Below the pieces are notes generated by a model. The model saw only the letters and a program-made list of their open reading frames with translations, made no database searches and had not been told where the DNA came from. Shown here piece after piece: positions 24,641 to 36,100 of a stretch of DNA of 64,000 bases (within the stretch, counting starts at the first letter, position 1; each line of letters opens with the position of its first letter). The stretch covers positions 8,399,003-8,463,002 of the forward strand of contig JAJEKV010000006.1 in assembly GCA_021234155.1 (NCBI GenBank), in the 5' to 3' direction. The position numbers were made by a program, and so were the translations under genes. Source of the stretch: Isoetes taiwanensis (Eukaryota > Streptophyta > Lycopodiopsida > Isoetales > Isoetaceae).

Positions 24641-26880
24641 GAATTATAGCCATATATGAGCATTGATGCAGGGTGCGGTGCGGTTTCTATATTCTAAGTT
24701 TGACTGGTGGATGGCCAAGACCAAGAGTGCTAATCTAGAATTTCATTGACATGGTGTGAGAACCGGAAACAATAAAGGGATTCTCATTTTGGTCGTTGGT
24801 GGTTCGAAATGCCACATGCACAAACCAACGACACTAAAATGAGGCACAAGGATAATATTAAATATGTAAAGAGATTTATTTTATAAGTATGCTTGCAAAG
24901 ATGCCAACATGATGTCACTTATGTATTGCATTCGCACCATGAAGGATCAAAACAACCATGTCATATCAAAAAGATTTGTTGATTCGCAAACAATGGTAGA
25001 ATAAAACAATCTAACTACTTTCTTATTTTCCCTAGATTTAAAATTCCTTATTTCTCTTAGATTTATAATTTGGTGCATAAGTGTCGATGCAAATAAAGCT
25101 ATTAGCAAGACATAGCAGGTCGCGTTGCCCTATCACGGCCGACCTTGAGAACGAGCACAGTAACAACATGTAACAAGTTAAAGACTTGGACCCCATGGCA
25201 ATTTGACCAAACCTTTTATCGTGGCAAACAAACGCGACACACGGTTGCAACATAGCATGACGCATTACCGACCCACAACATTCATGATTCCAAATGCAAC
25301 CAATTCTTTATTTCCATCAATATGGTAATCCTTGAGTGCTGCAAAGGTTCTTCCTATGGCAATTGCTTCCTAAAATGTACATCAAATTTGAGGGATCAAT
25401 ATATAGTTTGGTTCTTGATTCCTGAAAGAAATACATCAACTAACAACTAACAATCATTCGCATTTGATGAATGCACCAGCTTAAATAAAACTTTATAACA
25501 TTCTTTAGCCTTCTTTTCTTTACATGGACTGAGGATTTTGAATGATAAAACTGTATTCTAGATTTGATTTTATTAATTCCATCATCATCATGTTTGTGCT
25601 CTAAAATACAAAGCCAAAGAAACAAAATGGATAATTTGAATATCCTAATTTTGTCTATCATCCAGCGACTGCATCAAGCTCCAAGGTAATGATAACGAGT
25701 CCCTCACGCCCATGTCCTTCAAAGAGACTCCAAATGCAGAAGCCACTTGCAATCAATGACAATTTTCTAAGCCTACACTCTCTTCCGTGGCAAAACATAT
25801 ATCACAATCCTCTTCTATCTCGAAGTATTAAGAAATCATCCCTCACAGAGGTTTACAGCGTGGTTCCACAGAGGATATAATTTGCTTAACCTATGCGCAA
25901 ATTGGTCCTCAACAACAGGATATTCTGCTAAAGCAACACAAAAAAGTTCCTCAAAACAGATAAAACCTTAAGTATAAACTTTTAAATATAAAGCCACAGA
26001 TAGGCATAGATTATGGAGGATGATCCTGTTATTGTGCCATTGTTATGTGAGCATCTAGCCTACCCTAATATCATCAAGTAAAAGCTATGTGAACTCGCCA
26101 CCCTACTAGACATCGAGGCAACTATAGTTTCAAGAAAGATGCAGATCAATTTTCTTTTTTGTACGTCATTGAACTTACCTCTTTCAGGGATCAAGTGTAA
26201 AACATCATATGCAATGATCTTTAAGGTGATCAATGTAGAAACAAAAATAGAATAGAATAGAAAATTGTACCACATCACAAAACCCCATCCTTAGAGAAAT
26301 ATTGAATAGAATAAGACAATTAAGAACTCTTAAGATCTAAAGCCGTGTCTTCTAAACACAGAAAAGCCAAAGAACTCAAACAGACAATTTGAAAATCCAA
26401 ATGCTGTCATCAGCTGCATCAAGCTCAAAGATAATGACAATGAGTCCATCACACTTATGTGCTTCACAGGGACTTCCAAAATGCAGAACCACTTGTAATA
26501 CAATGAAAATTCTCTCAAGCCCTGCACTCTCTTCCTTGATAAACATTGCTAGTACTTGGCAGCTTCAACCACAATTCTGCAATGGCACATAATTTGCTTA
26601 ATATGCACAAGTTTTGGTCCTCAACAACATGACATTTTGCTAGAGCCACGTTAGTTCCTTACACAGATACGGATGAGATATTTTAAGTACAAAGCCCGAA
26701 ACAGGCATATCGTGTTTACTATGTCATTATCATCAAGTATTTTGTTGTGCATCTAGCCTAACTTATGCCAGAAAAATGATTGCCAACCTAGCAAAAATTG
26801 TGTCCCATATAATGGTTTTCTCCTAAAAGTTACAAATCAGTTTTCACATAGACCTCAATTTACATAGTATGCAAGAATGA
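24641..26880. other. AT-rich stretch containing a degenerate direct duplication
   Basis: No gene is recognisable. Two related segments of about 420-470 bp, 25600-26070 and 26349-26770, share long stretches, for example around GCATCAAGCTC, CACTCTCTTCC, GGTCCTCAACAACA and GTGCATCTAGCC. They look like a duplicated intron/exon segment of an unknown gene or an old repeat. Confidence 0.5.
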
Positions 26881-26897
26881 CAACTTAGCATTAAGGA

Positions 26898-27355
26898 TCA
26901 TCCTTCTTCATCTGCATCCTCATTTAGCAGATGGCTGAGCATAACCGGATTAGACTTTTTATTGGCGGCTGTGCTCTCATTGACCACTTTCAATGACCCA
27001 TTTGCTTCAATAGTTTTGTCTGTATTTTCTATCCCTTCACCCAACTGATCTAGCTCCTTCCTTTACGAAGAACTCTATGTGATTCCTGACTTTCTAAACC
27101 AGAAGTTTTCAATGCTTTTTTTTTCTGTTCAGGAACCTCTGCTTGCAATACATTGACAACATCTGCGTCTTTTGCAAGGTCAAACGGTTTCTTGCCAGCC
27201 TTTGTTTCCCCTGTTACATTAGCACCTTTCTTGATCAACAGCTTAGCCAGCTCCACATGATTCCCTTGAACGGCATAATGCAGAGGGGTCATATCTTTCC
27301 TAGTTTGTACAGCTCCGGCGAGGGCATGAAGGTGGACGAGGGTTGGTCTGTTCAT
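26898..27355 (-). pseudogene. Ankyrin-repeat protein, C-terminal fragment fused to a PPR fragment
   Basis: The minus-strand reading contains one clear ankyrin repeat (DMTPLHYAVQGNHVELAKLL, then IKKGANVTGETKAGKKPFDL) and a partial preceding one (HLHALAGAVQTR). The frame stops at 27050 (RKGRS). An adjacent frame continues with GEGIENTDKTIEANG and ends LLNEDADEEG at a TGA (26898-26900), so a single-base shift probably separates the two parts. Ankyrin repeats are protein-binding modules; the specific protein is not identifiable. Upstream it runs into PPR sequence at about 27340. Confidence 0.6.
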
Positions 27356-28393
27356 GGATTAGTCTTCCCTGCTCCAAAGCGCCCACGCTGCCACATGCCT
27401 TCAGCATACCTGATAAAACAATGCTGTTTGGTTTTATTCCCTCATGTTGCATCTTTTTGAAAAGCTCTATGGCAGGAAGACCATCTCCCAATTCTGCATA
27501 TCCTGCTCCCCAAGCTACAATGTCTCTATTCGGCAACATATCAAAAATTTTACGTGCCTCATCCAGGTTTCCACATTTTGTATACATGTCTATCACCATT
27601 CCACTACTTTTAATACCTTCATGTACCTTCCTCCCCTGGTCTATGCATCCCAAGTGACCATATGCTTTCAAGGCGCTTGAAAATGTATATTTATCTGGTT
27701 TAATGCCTTCCCATTGCATCCTCTCAAAAAGTTTGATTGTCGAACATATTTCGCCATGCTGCGCATATCCAGATATAATTGCACTCCATGATATTACATC
27801 TCGACTTGGCAATTTGTCAAAAACTTCACATGCATCTTTTCGGCTTCCACACTTTACATACATGTCAACCAGTGTATTTCCAATGACAATATTAAAGTGT
27901 ATTCCACATTTAATAATATGATTGTGAATGAGCTTACCTAGATTAAGCGCTGATGTCACTGTGATTGACTTCAAAACGGCAAGGTAAACATACTTGTTGC
28001 TTTCAATATTTGATAGATCCATCCTATGGTACAACTCAAGGCCTCTTCTCCCTTGGCCAAGCTTGGCATTGGCTGAGATGAAGGCACACCATGTGTATTC
28101 ACTTGGTTCTGCAACTCTCTCAAATGCTTTACTTGCATCAAGTAGACATCCGTGAAAAGCAAATAAGCGGATAAGATGGTCAACCAAATTGGAAACTGAA
28201 TCTAGTCCATGGCGCACCATAAGGGACTGCACATGTCTACTGCATTCAAGACTGTTCCACTTTGTGCAGCCCCACAGAAGGCAGAATGCCTCCCTTCTGG
28301 ATATCCGAACTCCTTGCAGCTCGCAAAACTTTGCAGCTTCAATAGCCATCTCCAGCTGTCCTCCACAACATTTGTTGAGATCGCCAAAGCCCT
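27340..28393 (-). pseudogene. PLS-type PPR protein, N-terminal part, joined to ankyrin sequence
   Basis: After an AG acceptor (exon start 28393) the frame runs about 350 codons. PPR proteins are organellar RNA-binding proteins. Repeats visible include GNTLVDMYVKCGSRKDACEVF, DVISWSAIISGYAQHGE, GIKPDKYTFSSALKAYGHLG and MYTKCGNLDEARKIFDMLP. Two internal deletions shorten repeats (HEGIKSSGMVIDMYTK and AWGAGYAELGDG). The PPR pattern ends abruptly after GRLIHEQ near 27343, where ankyrin-gene sequence starts in another frame. No E or DYW domain is attached here. Confidence 0.8.
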
Positions 28394-28818
28394 GATACAA
28401 AAAAAGAATCACTTAGAGAGAAGAATCTATTTCTAGGGTTCCTAGAATGCTCAGAAGCTTACTGAAGATAATTTCACATTCATACCTGAAGAAATGACTA
28501 CCATTTTTGGCCTGAACAGGTTCCTGCATAACATAGGAAGTGAAATGTCATCAAATATGCTGTGAAATATAACACATATCCAACTACCTTATATGGCAGG
28601 GATTTAGCAGGCAAGGCTTTTTAAAACCATGTTCAGACTCCCCAGAGTTCGAACATCAGGTGGACCAGCAAGGTTCGCAAGCCATTATCCTGTGCAGTAA
28701 CTTTGTAAGTCCAAGGAAAAAAGAATTCTGCAATACTGACGAAAAATAAGCTATTGCACAATAATCCTATGCACAATAATCCTATGCTAGATTGCTCTTG
28801 CATTCATCCTGCAAACAT

Positions 28819-29441
28819 TTAGCCTTCTACATTCATAATGCTGTCTATCATATGGGTGCTAGCGTAAACATTTTCCATGCGCACATACACAGCCTCAGGA
28901 TTAGGATATGAGTGGATAATTTCATCAAAACATATTTTTGCTAGTTTTGCATTACCATGTAGCTGACATGAATTTAGTAAAGATGTCCAGCCAACGACAT
29001 TAAGCTGAATACCCGATTCAAGAAGAATTTCCATTCGTTCAAGTGGCCTGCACGTCCAAGCAGATCAAGTACACAAGAATCATGTCGGATATCAGGCATG
29101 ATGCCATGGTCTTTTTTCATTGATTTGTAAAAATGACTGCCCTCATCCACCAGGCCTACACAACTGCATGCCACAAGAATATTTGCAAATATCACCTCGT
29201 TTGGCTGAATTCTTTTTTGTTCCATGTCCTTAATACACTGAAAAACTGAAATTGCATCTCCATTGTGTGCATACCCTGAAATCATTGCACCCCAAGACAC
29301 CTCATCGCGGAGTTTTGACAGTTCGTTGAAAACCTTTTGTGCCTCCGCCAGACATCCGCACTTCACATACATATCAACAAGAGTGTTCCCCAAGGTAGAT
29401 TGGAGCTTTGGTCTGTCTTCCCAGTTAGCCGGTTCAAGCAT
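28819..29441 (-). pseudogene. PLS-type PPR protein, C-terminal part with E-like motif, frameshifted
   Basis: The frame 28974-29441 reads LGNTLVDMYVKCGCLAEAQK, DEVSWGAMISGYAHNGD, RIQPNEVIFANILVACSCVG and VLDLLGRAGHLNE. It then shifts near 29035 to a second frame (28819-29034) with GWTSLLNSCQLHGNAKLA, typical of the E motif. The first PPR signal follows WEDRPK, so the fragment starts where the neighbouring PPR fragment at 27340-28393 stops (IHEQ). They could be two halves of one gene in swapped order. Confidence 0.8.
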
Positions 29442-29507
29442 CCCCGACCCACAACGCAGGTGACCGCCAATTTACAGGGAAGAATAGGTTTGTACCAGTC
29501 ACCAGCA

Positions 29508-29600
29508 TATCCTAGGGATATTCTAACATATACCTAGGATATGCCAAAAACCCACATAAACAAGGGTTTGCCCCTCTAGGGGCAACCCAAAAAACACGAG
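29508..29600. repeat. Dispersed repeat family, copy B
   Basis: Matches copy A at 24376-24462 (CCTAGGGATATTC, CACATAAACAAGGGTTTGCCC). About 120 bp further on, GGCTCGGATCGATGCCA (29709-29725) matches the sequence at 2459-2475. All three regions thus appear to carry parts of one family. Confidence 0.65.
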
Positions 29601-29759
29601 GCTCTAAAAAATAAAAGCTATTGCAGATAATAGGGGTGGCCACATGCAATCTTTGTTGCGTCCACCTCCATATCTCAATTTGATGCGAGAGCGGATACAA
29701 AAGAGGTAAGGGCTCGGATCGATGCCAATAGTAACTTAAAATAAGGCATTTTCCAAATG

Positions 29760-31700
29760 CCATGGCAGGAACTTGCAGTGTGAAAATGTGATCCCAGGTG
29801 ATTATATAATGTGCTAGGATTCTATAAAAAGGAGTTACTTACGATTAATGAAACACCTTATATTGCATTTCACTCATGATTTGGCTATCGATGATGAGCA
29901 CGATCACATAAACTTCTATGGTAGCTCCTCCTGTAAAATCAAGAATACAGATAAATCAAAACAATACTCAAACTATTGGAAAAAAGAGACACAAGGAGTG
30001 GGGAAAAAAAATCATACAAAATGAATTTTTGCAAACAATAAATTTGTGCTCAAAGGTGCTCAAGGAAAACCTCCCTTCAATTCATAGGAAGGACAAAGAC
30101 ATACTCCAAAAGAATCAAGCAAAAAATTTCAAGAAAACAGAAGGCAAGAAAAACTCTGGCAATTTAAGAAATTTGACAGCAATAGAAGCAGGAAGAAAAT
30201 CCATGGCGCAGCAAAATGACTGGAACGTCATCAAACACCAAATAACCAGTAAAGATCCGGTGAAACTATGCAAAGATCCTTTGGATATTCTAACAATCTG
30301 CAATCTTAAATCGGCCAAGAATACAAAACGCACCTCAGAATGCCCTAATCCTAAAGTTAGAGAACAACCACCTTGAAGCGACTCTTCATAGATATAGGTC
30401 ATGCCTTCTTTTGTCTTTTGTAGCTTCTAAAACAACCTCTTTTCTCGAGTAATCTTGCTGCATTCCATATCTGATTTTCTTGTTGATTTGACACAAGCAT
30501 GGCCAGTTGATTTTGCCCTTCATCATTCCCTATCCGAACCCACTTAATTTTGTTTGGTTGTAAAATATTAGACTTTTCCAAAAGAAAAGGTCAGCCATCC
30601 TGGACTCTACAAGCCATTGTAGATTCCAGAAGAAAAGGTCAGCCTTTCAGAAAGAAACGCAGAACAGTTGAGCTCTAGTTAGGTAGCCGTCTACATCATG
30701 AATCGGCCAAGAAGGCAAAATGCACCTGAAAATGCTCTAAATGCAAGCACCTAACGCCCAGAATCCAAAGAACTATAGAAGAGTGCAAAGCCAAAGCAAA
30801 ATACAAGCAAAATACAACCGTCTGATTCACGCTGCCAACAACTCGGCACACAAAAATAACCCTGCGAATTTTGTTCAAACCCTGCAAATGATTCTGAGCA
30901 AACGGCACACAAAAAACATTCTTTGCTGTCCACGGATGATAAAATGAAAAGCACAGACATGGCGGTTGTTCAAGGAGCAACGATTTTGTGAACCATACAA
31001 GCAACAACGAGAGGAAGAAGATGAAAACGGTGTTTCCATAAAAAAATCTTTCAAATGGGTTGCATCTTTTCACACGCATAATCCAATGGACCACAACAAA
31101 AAAAATTTGCCACAATAAAATCAACGGTCAAGATCACGCACAAACTATCATCTTATTTCGATTTTAGTAGTACTATATATAGATTCTAATATAATGGATT
31201 TTTAAATCTGCCTTCACACTATAATCCATTATTAGTACATAACAATATTGGTTAGAATGAGTTCACACATAATTTCTAGAGTAACATAATAGTTCCAGCA
31301 TGACTTTTAAAACATATGCTCAGTTAAAGGTTTTTCTTGAAATGCTATAAAACACATATACTATCTACTATTAAATTTTCATTATTGAACCTGATAGCAA
31401 TATATCTTAATGGAATTATACACTATCTTCTTCTTCTTCTTCTTCGGGGCGGGGGTTTTTTAATCCTGACAGTAATATGCTTGCTGCTCTCTTTTTGTTT
31501 GGGTCCCATAAACCAATCGGTCTTCGTGGGCGATAAAAAATCTATTCTATTCTATATTATTTGTGTTAAAGTAAATACAACATATTTTGTGGATAGTTGC
31601 AGCTAACAAGGTGCATAAAAACCAAGTGTAGCAACAAAGAGAATAAAGGACAAAATAAAACCCAATAGTTAAATAATGATTAAAAGCTTAAAAACGATTT
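29760..31700. other. Unassigned stretch with one Lys-rich open frame
   Basis: A 152-codon plus-strand frame (29918-30376), rich in Lys, Asn and Gln, has no recognisable domain. A short segment near 30308-30350 (TCGGCCAAGAA...GCACCT) recurs at 30702-30745, and GAAAAGGTCAGCC occurs twice near 30585-30650, so the stretch has local duplications. About 31113-31165 resembles 46243-46300 (GATC.CGCACAAACTATCAT). No gene is supported. Confidence 0.35.
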
Positions 31701-31712
31701 GATTCTCAGCTT
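31701..31712. repeat. Target-site duplication, left (GATTCTCAGCTT)
   Basis: Identical to 32026-32037, which directly follows the poly(A) run of the inserted LINE tail. Confidence 0.9.
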
Positions 31713-32025
31713 AAAAGGATGGTTGTTGTGGTCTATCTGGAAACGCAGAAGATTGTGTATCTTTCAGGGTTTGGATATTCCTCCTGCAGGTGTCCTCCAG
31801 GACGCACAAGCTAGAATCGCTAAGGCCTACTATTTTCTTCGTTTGCTCCCGCCAAGCGACAGTTGATATTTGAGTCCTATTTGAGTGTGTTGTCTTATGC
31901 ATACGCTGGTGGTTCTACTCAGTGGATCATGATTATCCTCTGAGATTTTATTCCCGGCTCTGCATTTGTATCCGTCTTTTGGCTTGGAGTTTCAATAAAG
32001 TTTGTCGTTTTTCAAAAAAAAAAAA
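31713..32025 (+). mobile_element. 5'-truncated LINE (313 bp) with poly(A) tail
   Basis: The insertion is flanked by the 12-bp duplication GATTCTCAGCTT and ends in 12 A residues (32014-32025), with AATAAAG just upstream. Its start encodes WSIWKRRRLCIFQG, like the C-terminal end of L1 ORF2; the nested LINE at 58.9-61.8 kb has LIWKRRLWIFRGF at the corresponding place. Confidence 0.85.
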
Positions 32026-32037
32026 GATTCTCAGCTT
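32026..32037. repeat. Target-site duplication, right (GATTCTCAGCTT)
   Basis: Pairs with 31701-31712 around the LINE tail. Confidence 0.9.
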
Positions 32038-32285
32038 TTTGAATTCTGTTAACTGGTCAACACAGGCACAACCACCTTGATTGCATATAGCACGAACCAA
32101 CTAAGCAAATCTCCAAGGCTAGAAAAAAAAAGTAATCATTGCACAAGCTTTATGCCCTTGAATTCCAATTTTTAATACTCCTGCATGTCCTTTCATGTCC
32201 TCATCACTTAATTTAATAGTATATCTCACAGCTTCATTGTTTTGGAACTTATCTAACCTTTGGATTGCCCCAAACTGCCTAATTT

Positions 32286-32700
32286 CACTACAAGAGAATG
32301 ACTACTAATAGTCAAAAAATTCGTCAAAGGGTTCAAACCTATTGGCTAAATGTATATCTGACTGAATAACTGACTATTACACTGACTAAAATGTTGACGT
32401 TTGAATCTGACGAAAAATATGACTAAAGAGCTGACGTGTAGCTGTCTGTCGAATCATACGTATACTACATGACTAATAAGGTGCCTAAGAAGGTGATTAA
32501 TAAGTTGACGAGAATTCTGACTAATTGGGTCTGACGGTTTGACTGACGCATAATCTGACTAAATATCCGACTCACTGTCTAATTAAATGCCTGAGTAATA
32601 TGCTGACCAAAACACTAACTAATAAGTTGTCTAAAGTTCTGACTAATTCTTTGATAAAAATGTTGACTATCTTCTTATATTCGTCAGAACACTAGTTGTA
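32286..32700 (+). mobile_element. CACTA-type (En/Spm) transposon terminus with TGACT-rich subterminal region
   Basis: CACTACAAGAGAATGACTAC at 32286 closely resembles the plant CACTA consensus CACTACAAGAAAA. The next 400 bp are packed with TGACT/TGACTAA and CGTCA motifs in irregular spacing, like the subterminal transposase-binding repeats of this superfamily. No matching CTTGTAGTG end and no transposase frame was found to the right. This is either a truncated element or one whose other end lies outside the window. Confidence 0.65.
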
Positions 32701-33112
32701 TATGATGTATTAAAGAATCTAGAATTTTTCCTTTGATCTCTATAACTCCATTGCAAGGGGGAAATATATAGAGGTTGATAGTAATTATTTGTGTTTGTTT
32801 AGGTGTTGTTTACTATAGATTTTTTCTCTATCATGTAACTTTAGACTTGAAAGCAATCAAGTATATCATATCCAAGGGAACATACTCTGAGTGACCGAAA
32901 TAGGAAGAAGATATATGTGCCTTGCTCCCAACAAGGTCTAGAAGCATATACGTATGATAGTAGCCAAATAGAATGGAATTCAGGCATCAGTACCTAATCT
33001 TAGCACACAGCTCAAATGTAACAGTAGCTGAGCAGACCATATCCAGTTCACACCAGGTGTGAAAAGGCACTCTATTTTGAAGGGTTAGTGCTTTCCTAGT
33101 TTCTTATAGTCA
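32701..33112. other. Non-coding stretch
   Basis: I see no gene or clear repeat between the CACTA subterminal region and the MITE arm. Confidence 0.4.
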
Positions 33113-33175
33113 CACAAACCATTTAACACACAACTACCATTAACATTATTAACATAAACCATTGCATTTGACACA
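33113..33175 (+). mobile_element. MITE, outer half of its left inverted terminal repeat
   Basis: 63 bp from CACAAACCATT to GCATTTGACACA, inverted at 38108-38170. It is separated from the rest of its element (37772-38170) by a Helitron. Joined, the MITE is about 462 bp with inverted ends of about 125 bp. Confidence 0.88.
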
Positions 33176-36100
33176 TCCTATTGTTTAAGTTTGGTTTTTC
33201 CAGGGTTTCGGAAACTTTTTTTTTTTTTTTTCCAGATTAATTTCCTAAGGTTTTGAAGCTTTTAACTGCCTGAAATTTTTTCAGGTAATCCATAAATCGG
33301 GTTTGTGGCTTCTGCTATAATTTCCAAATTCTGGATTTCGAGGTTGCTATATCCATTCCGAGCCTGTAGCGGATGCGTTATCCCTTCCTGCAGCTGTCGA
33401 CGGATGCATGCTGGCCAATTGGATTGGCATGCATTTATATTTCTAAGCCTTTGTGTTTATTAATTTGGCAATTTAGGTTTCTTCGTCAAAAGAGTGGATA
33501 AAAGGGTATATGCGAACTTGCGCCGACATTTTTTTGAGCTTCATCAAATATTGATGGATGCCCTGAGGTGATTGCTTGGATTTGATCATCGGTTTTCTCT
33601 GCTATGATAGACTATCGGAACAGAAGATTGTTGTTATTCATCTAACTACGGAGGTTTTTGGCTTTGTTGATATGTTTGATCCATCTTTCATTATTGCAGG
33701 TGTTTCATATTCAAGGACCTGATTTTGGTACGTTGCATAGAGCTCCGTGGATTTAGAGAGTCAGCCTTTCCAATCATCAAATTGGTCACTAGAAGTGCTA
33801 TTTGGTCTTCAAATCATGAATCCCGAGTTCTATTTTTGTTGCATCCTCCAAGCCAAGTCCTTGATACCTGGAGATTCAGAGGTGAGGCTTTGATTTTTAA
33901 TAGGATCAGATTCAAATCGTAAGAACATCTCTTAGTAATCAAGATTTTTGAAGCTTTTGTTTATGCCGCAGTAAGGGAAGATGGCTCTGCTTGCAGATAT
34001 ATTGGAGCGGCACATAGTGATGGCAAAAAGCATTTAGCACTCCAGCCTAGACTGTGTTGAATCTAGGCATTTGTTGTGTTTGTTATGAATGCAACATTTT
34101 GTGTTATGTGCCCAAAGGTAAAATATAATGCTTCTTTTACATATTCTGGATTTTATTTATGCAAATGAATGAAATGATGAATAATGCCATGTGTATAGCT
34201 TCAAGGAATGGATCAGTTTTGAACAGGATACAGATCAATATTTGATCCATGTAAGTGAAGTTCTTTAATGCATTTAATGCTTGAGTTGTTATTGTAGATA
34301 AGGGCCTGGACAATATAGATTTCTTATTTTAAGGTTACCTGTTTGGACATTGTAAGTTTCTTAGTTCTTGAGTCGAATTCACGGAAGTGCTGAAGTTGCT
34401 GATGTATATTTGAAGAGAGGAAAGAGTATGAACAACCCTGACAATCAGGTGATCCATCTATACACAAATGATTCATGGAATTTTTAAAATATGACCGCTT
34501 ACTTTAGTACGCACCATTTTTGTGCTCTTTATGAACAGGTGTTGGACTATAGTCAAAAGAATTATGTCGAGAAGGACATGTATCCCCAAGGGCATTCTGA
34601 AGAACTTTTACTAGCCTAACAGATGTTTTAAGGATGGATCATCCCTGTCCTTTCCATTCGAAAAGCTTTTGCTAGCTTCAAAGATGTAAGGAGATATGTC
34701 CTTCCCATTTATGGTTCATCAACCAGGTATGCTTATTCTTTACAATTGCTCTGACACTTTGAGTCCAGTTTTGGTCCTGATTAGTCTTTGTTCTCAAGCA
34801 ATCGTGATTGCTATATATTATGTCCTTATAATGTCAGATTAGAAAGATGCATGCTACAGTAGATACATTTAAGAGGGTGGGTTAGGACATCCATTGCCAT
34901 GTGTATATACTGCACGATGCTATTGTGTTCTTCTTCAAGATAGAACATTCTGTTATTGAGGTGAGAGGCATTGGTGTAATGTACATGTATCTTGAAAATG
35001 TTGCCCAACCAAACTATCTTAAAGCCGGGTGGACCCTGAGTTGCAAGTTGTTACAGCTCCAATTCAAACTTTGTTTTGCTTATTATGGCTGGGTGAATGA
35101 AAATTCTTTGTAATATTCAACTGCATTGCCTTTAGTGTAGATGATGAATTCATTTGATTTAGACACGCATTGATGTCTACATTGCTCTAAGATGCGCAAA
35201 GCGCATGGAAATTTGTTGTATTTGCGCATGGAAATTTGTTGTTACGGGCCCATTGACATTGAATATTTTACCTGTTCATATTTCCATGCAATCTGGGTTT
35301 TCTTAGGAAAATAAGGTGAATCACGGAGGGTTAAAGGGCTGACATTTAAAGAATGTTGAAGAAATGGACGCCTGAAAGGTCAGTCTGCTTGCATTTCTGT
35401 ATTTCTATTTCAACAATGTTAATAAATACGATCGCCTTAATACTAGGTTCTTTACAATTGCATAGATGTTGTCAATGGCATGATCTAATAAAGGTATATT
35501 TGTAATGCACGTGATGCTTTCTTCATTTCAAAAACTGACCATTCTAGCTTTCGGTCATGTTTCACTCTTATATTCTTTCAAGTACATGCATTATTTGTGG
35601 TTTGCCGCGACACGTTATTCACGAATAATTTCTGTGACAGAGTGAAGTCGATTCCATTCAACAATGGAAGTTAATATATTGACATTGAATATAAGTAGGC
35701 AGTATTTCTTCTCGAATATATGGACATAGAATATGCATCTCCAAGATTTATAGAGCTGAGCAAAATGATGTGCAGATGGGTTAATACGTAGACCACGAAT
35801 ATGGCACATGCTTTCAAACTAGCTGGGGTAAACCCTTAGGATCTAGATACTGCTACATTTCTGTAGCTTTTTCAGTTTCATAGCTTTGTGTGCATGCTTA
35901 ATCCCATATCTGAGGTTTTGATTTTGTGGGCAGTGTCAAGTGATGAATATAAACCAGAACAATCATTCCAAATGGTAGTTGCACCACTAAATGTAAGTTG
36001 TTCAGGAAAATTTTTGCATCATTGAGGATTTAATAATCATTGTTCACTCCCTCATAGATTATGCATTATCAACGGTGGCAGTAATATTGTTTGCAATGTT

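Noticed and set aside
29918..30376. 152-codon Lys-rich frame as a real protein
   Set aside because: Composition follows the A-rich DNA, there is no domain, and the stretch shows local duplications. Kept only as part of the unassigned region.
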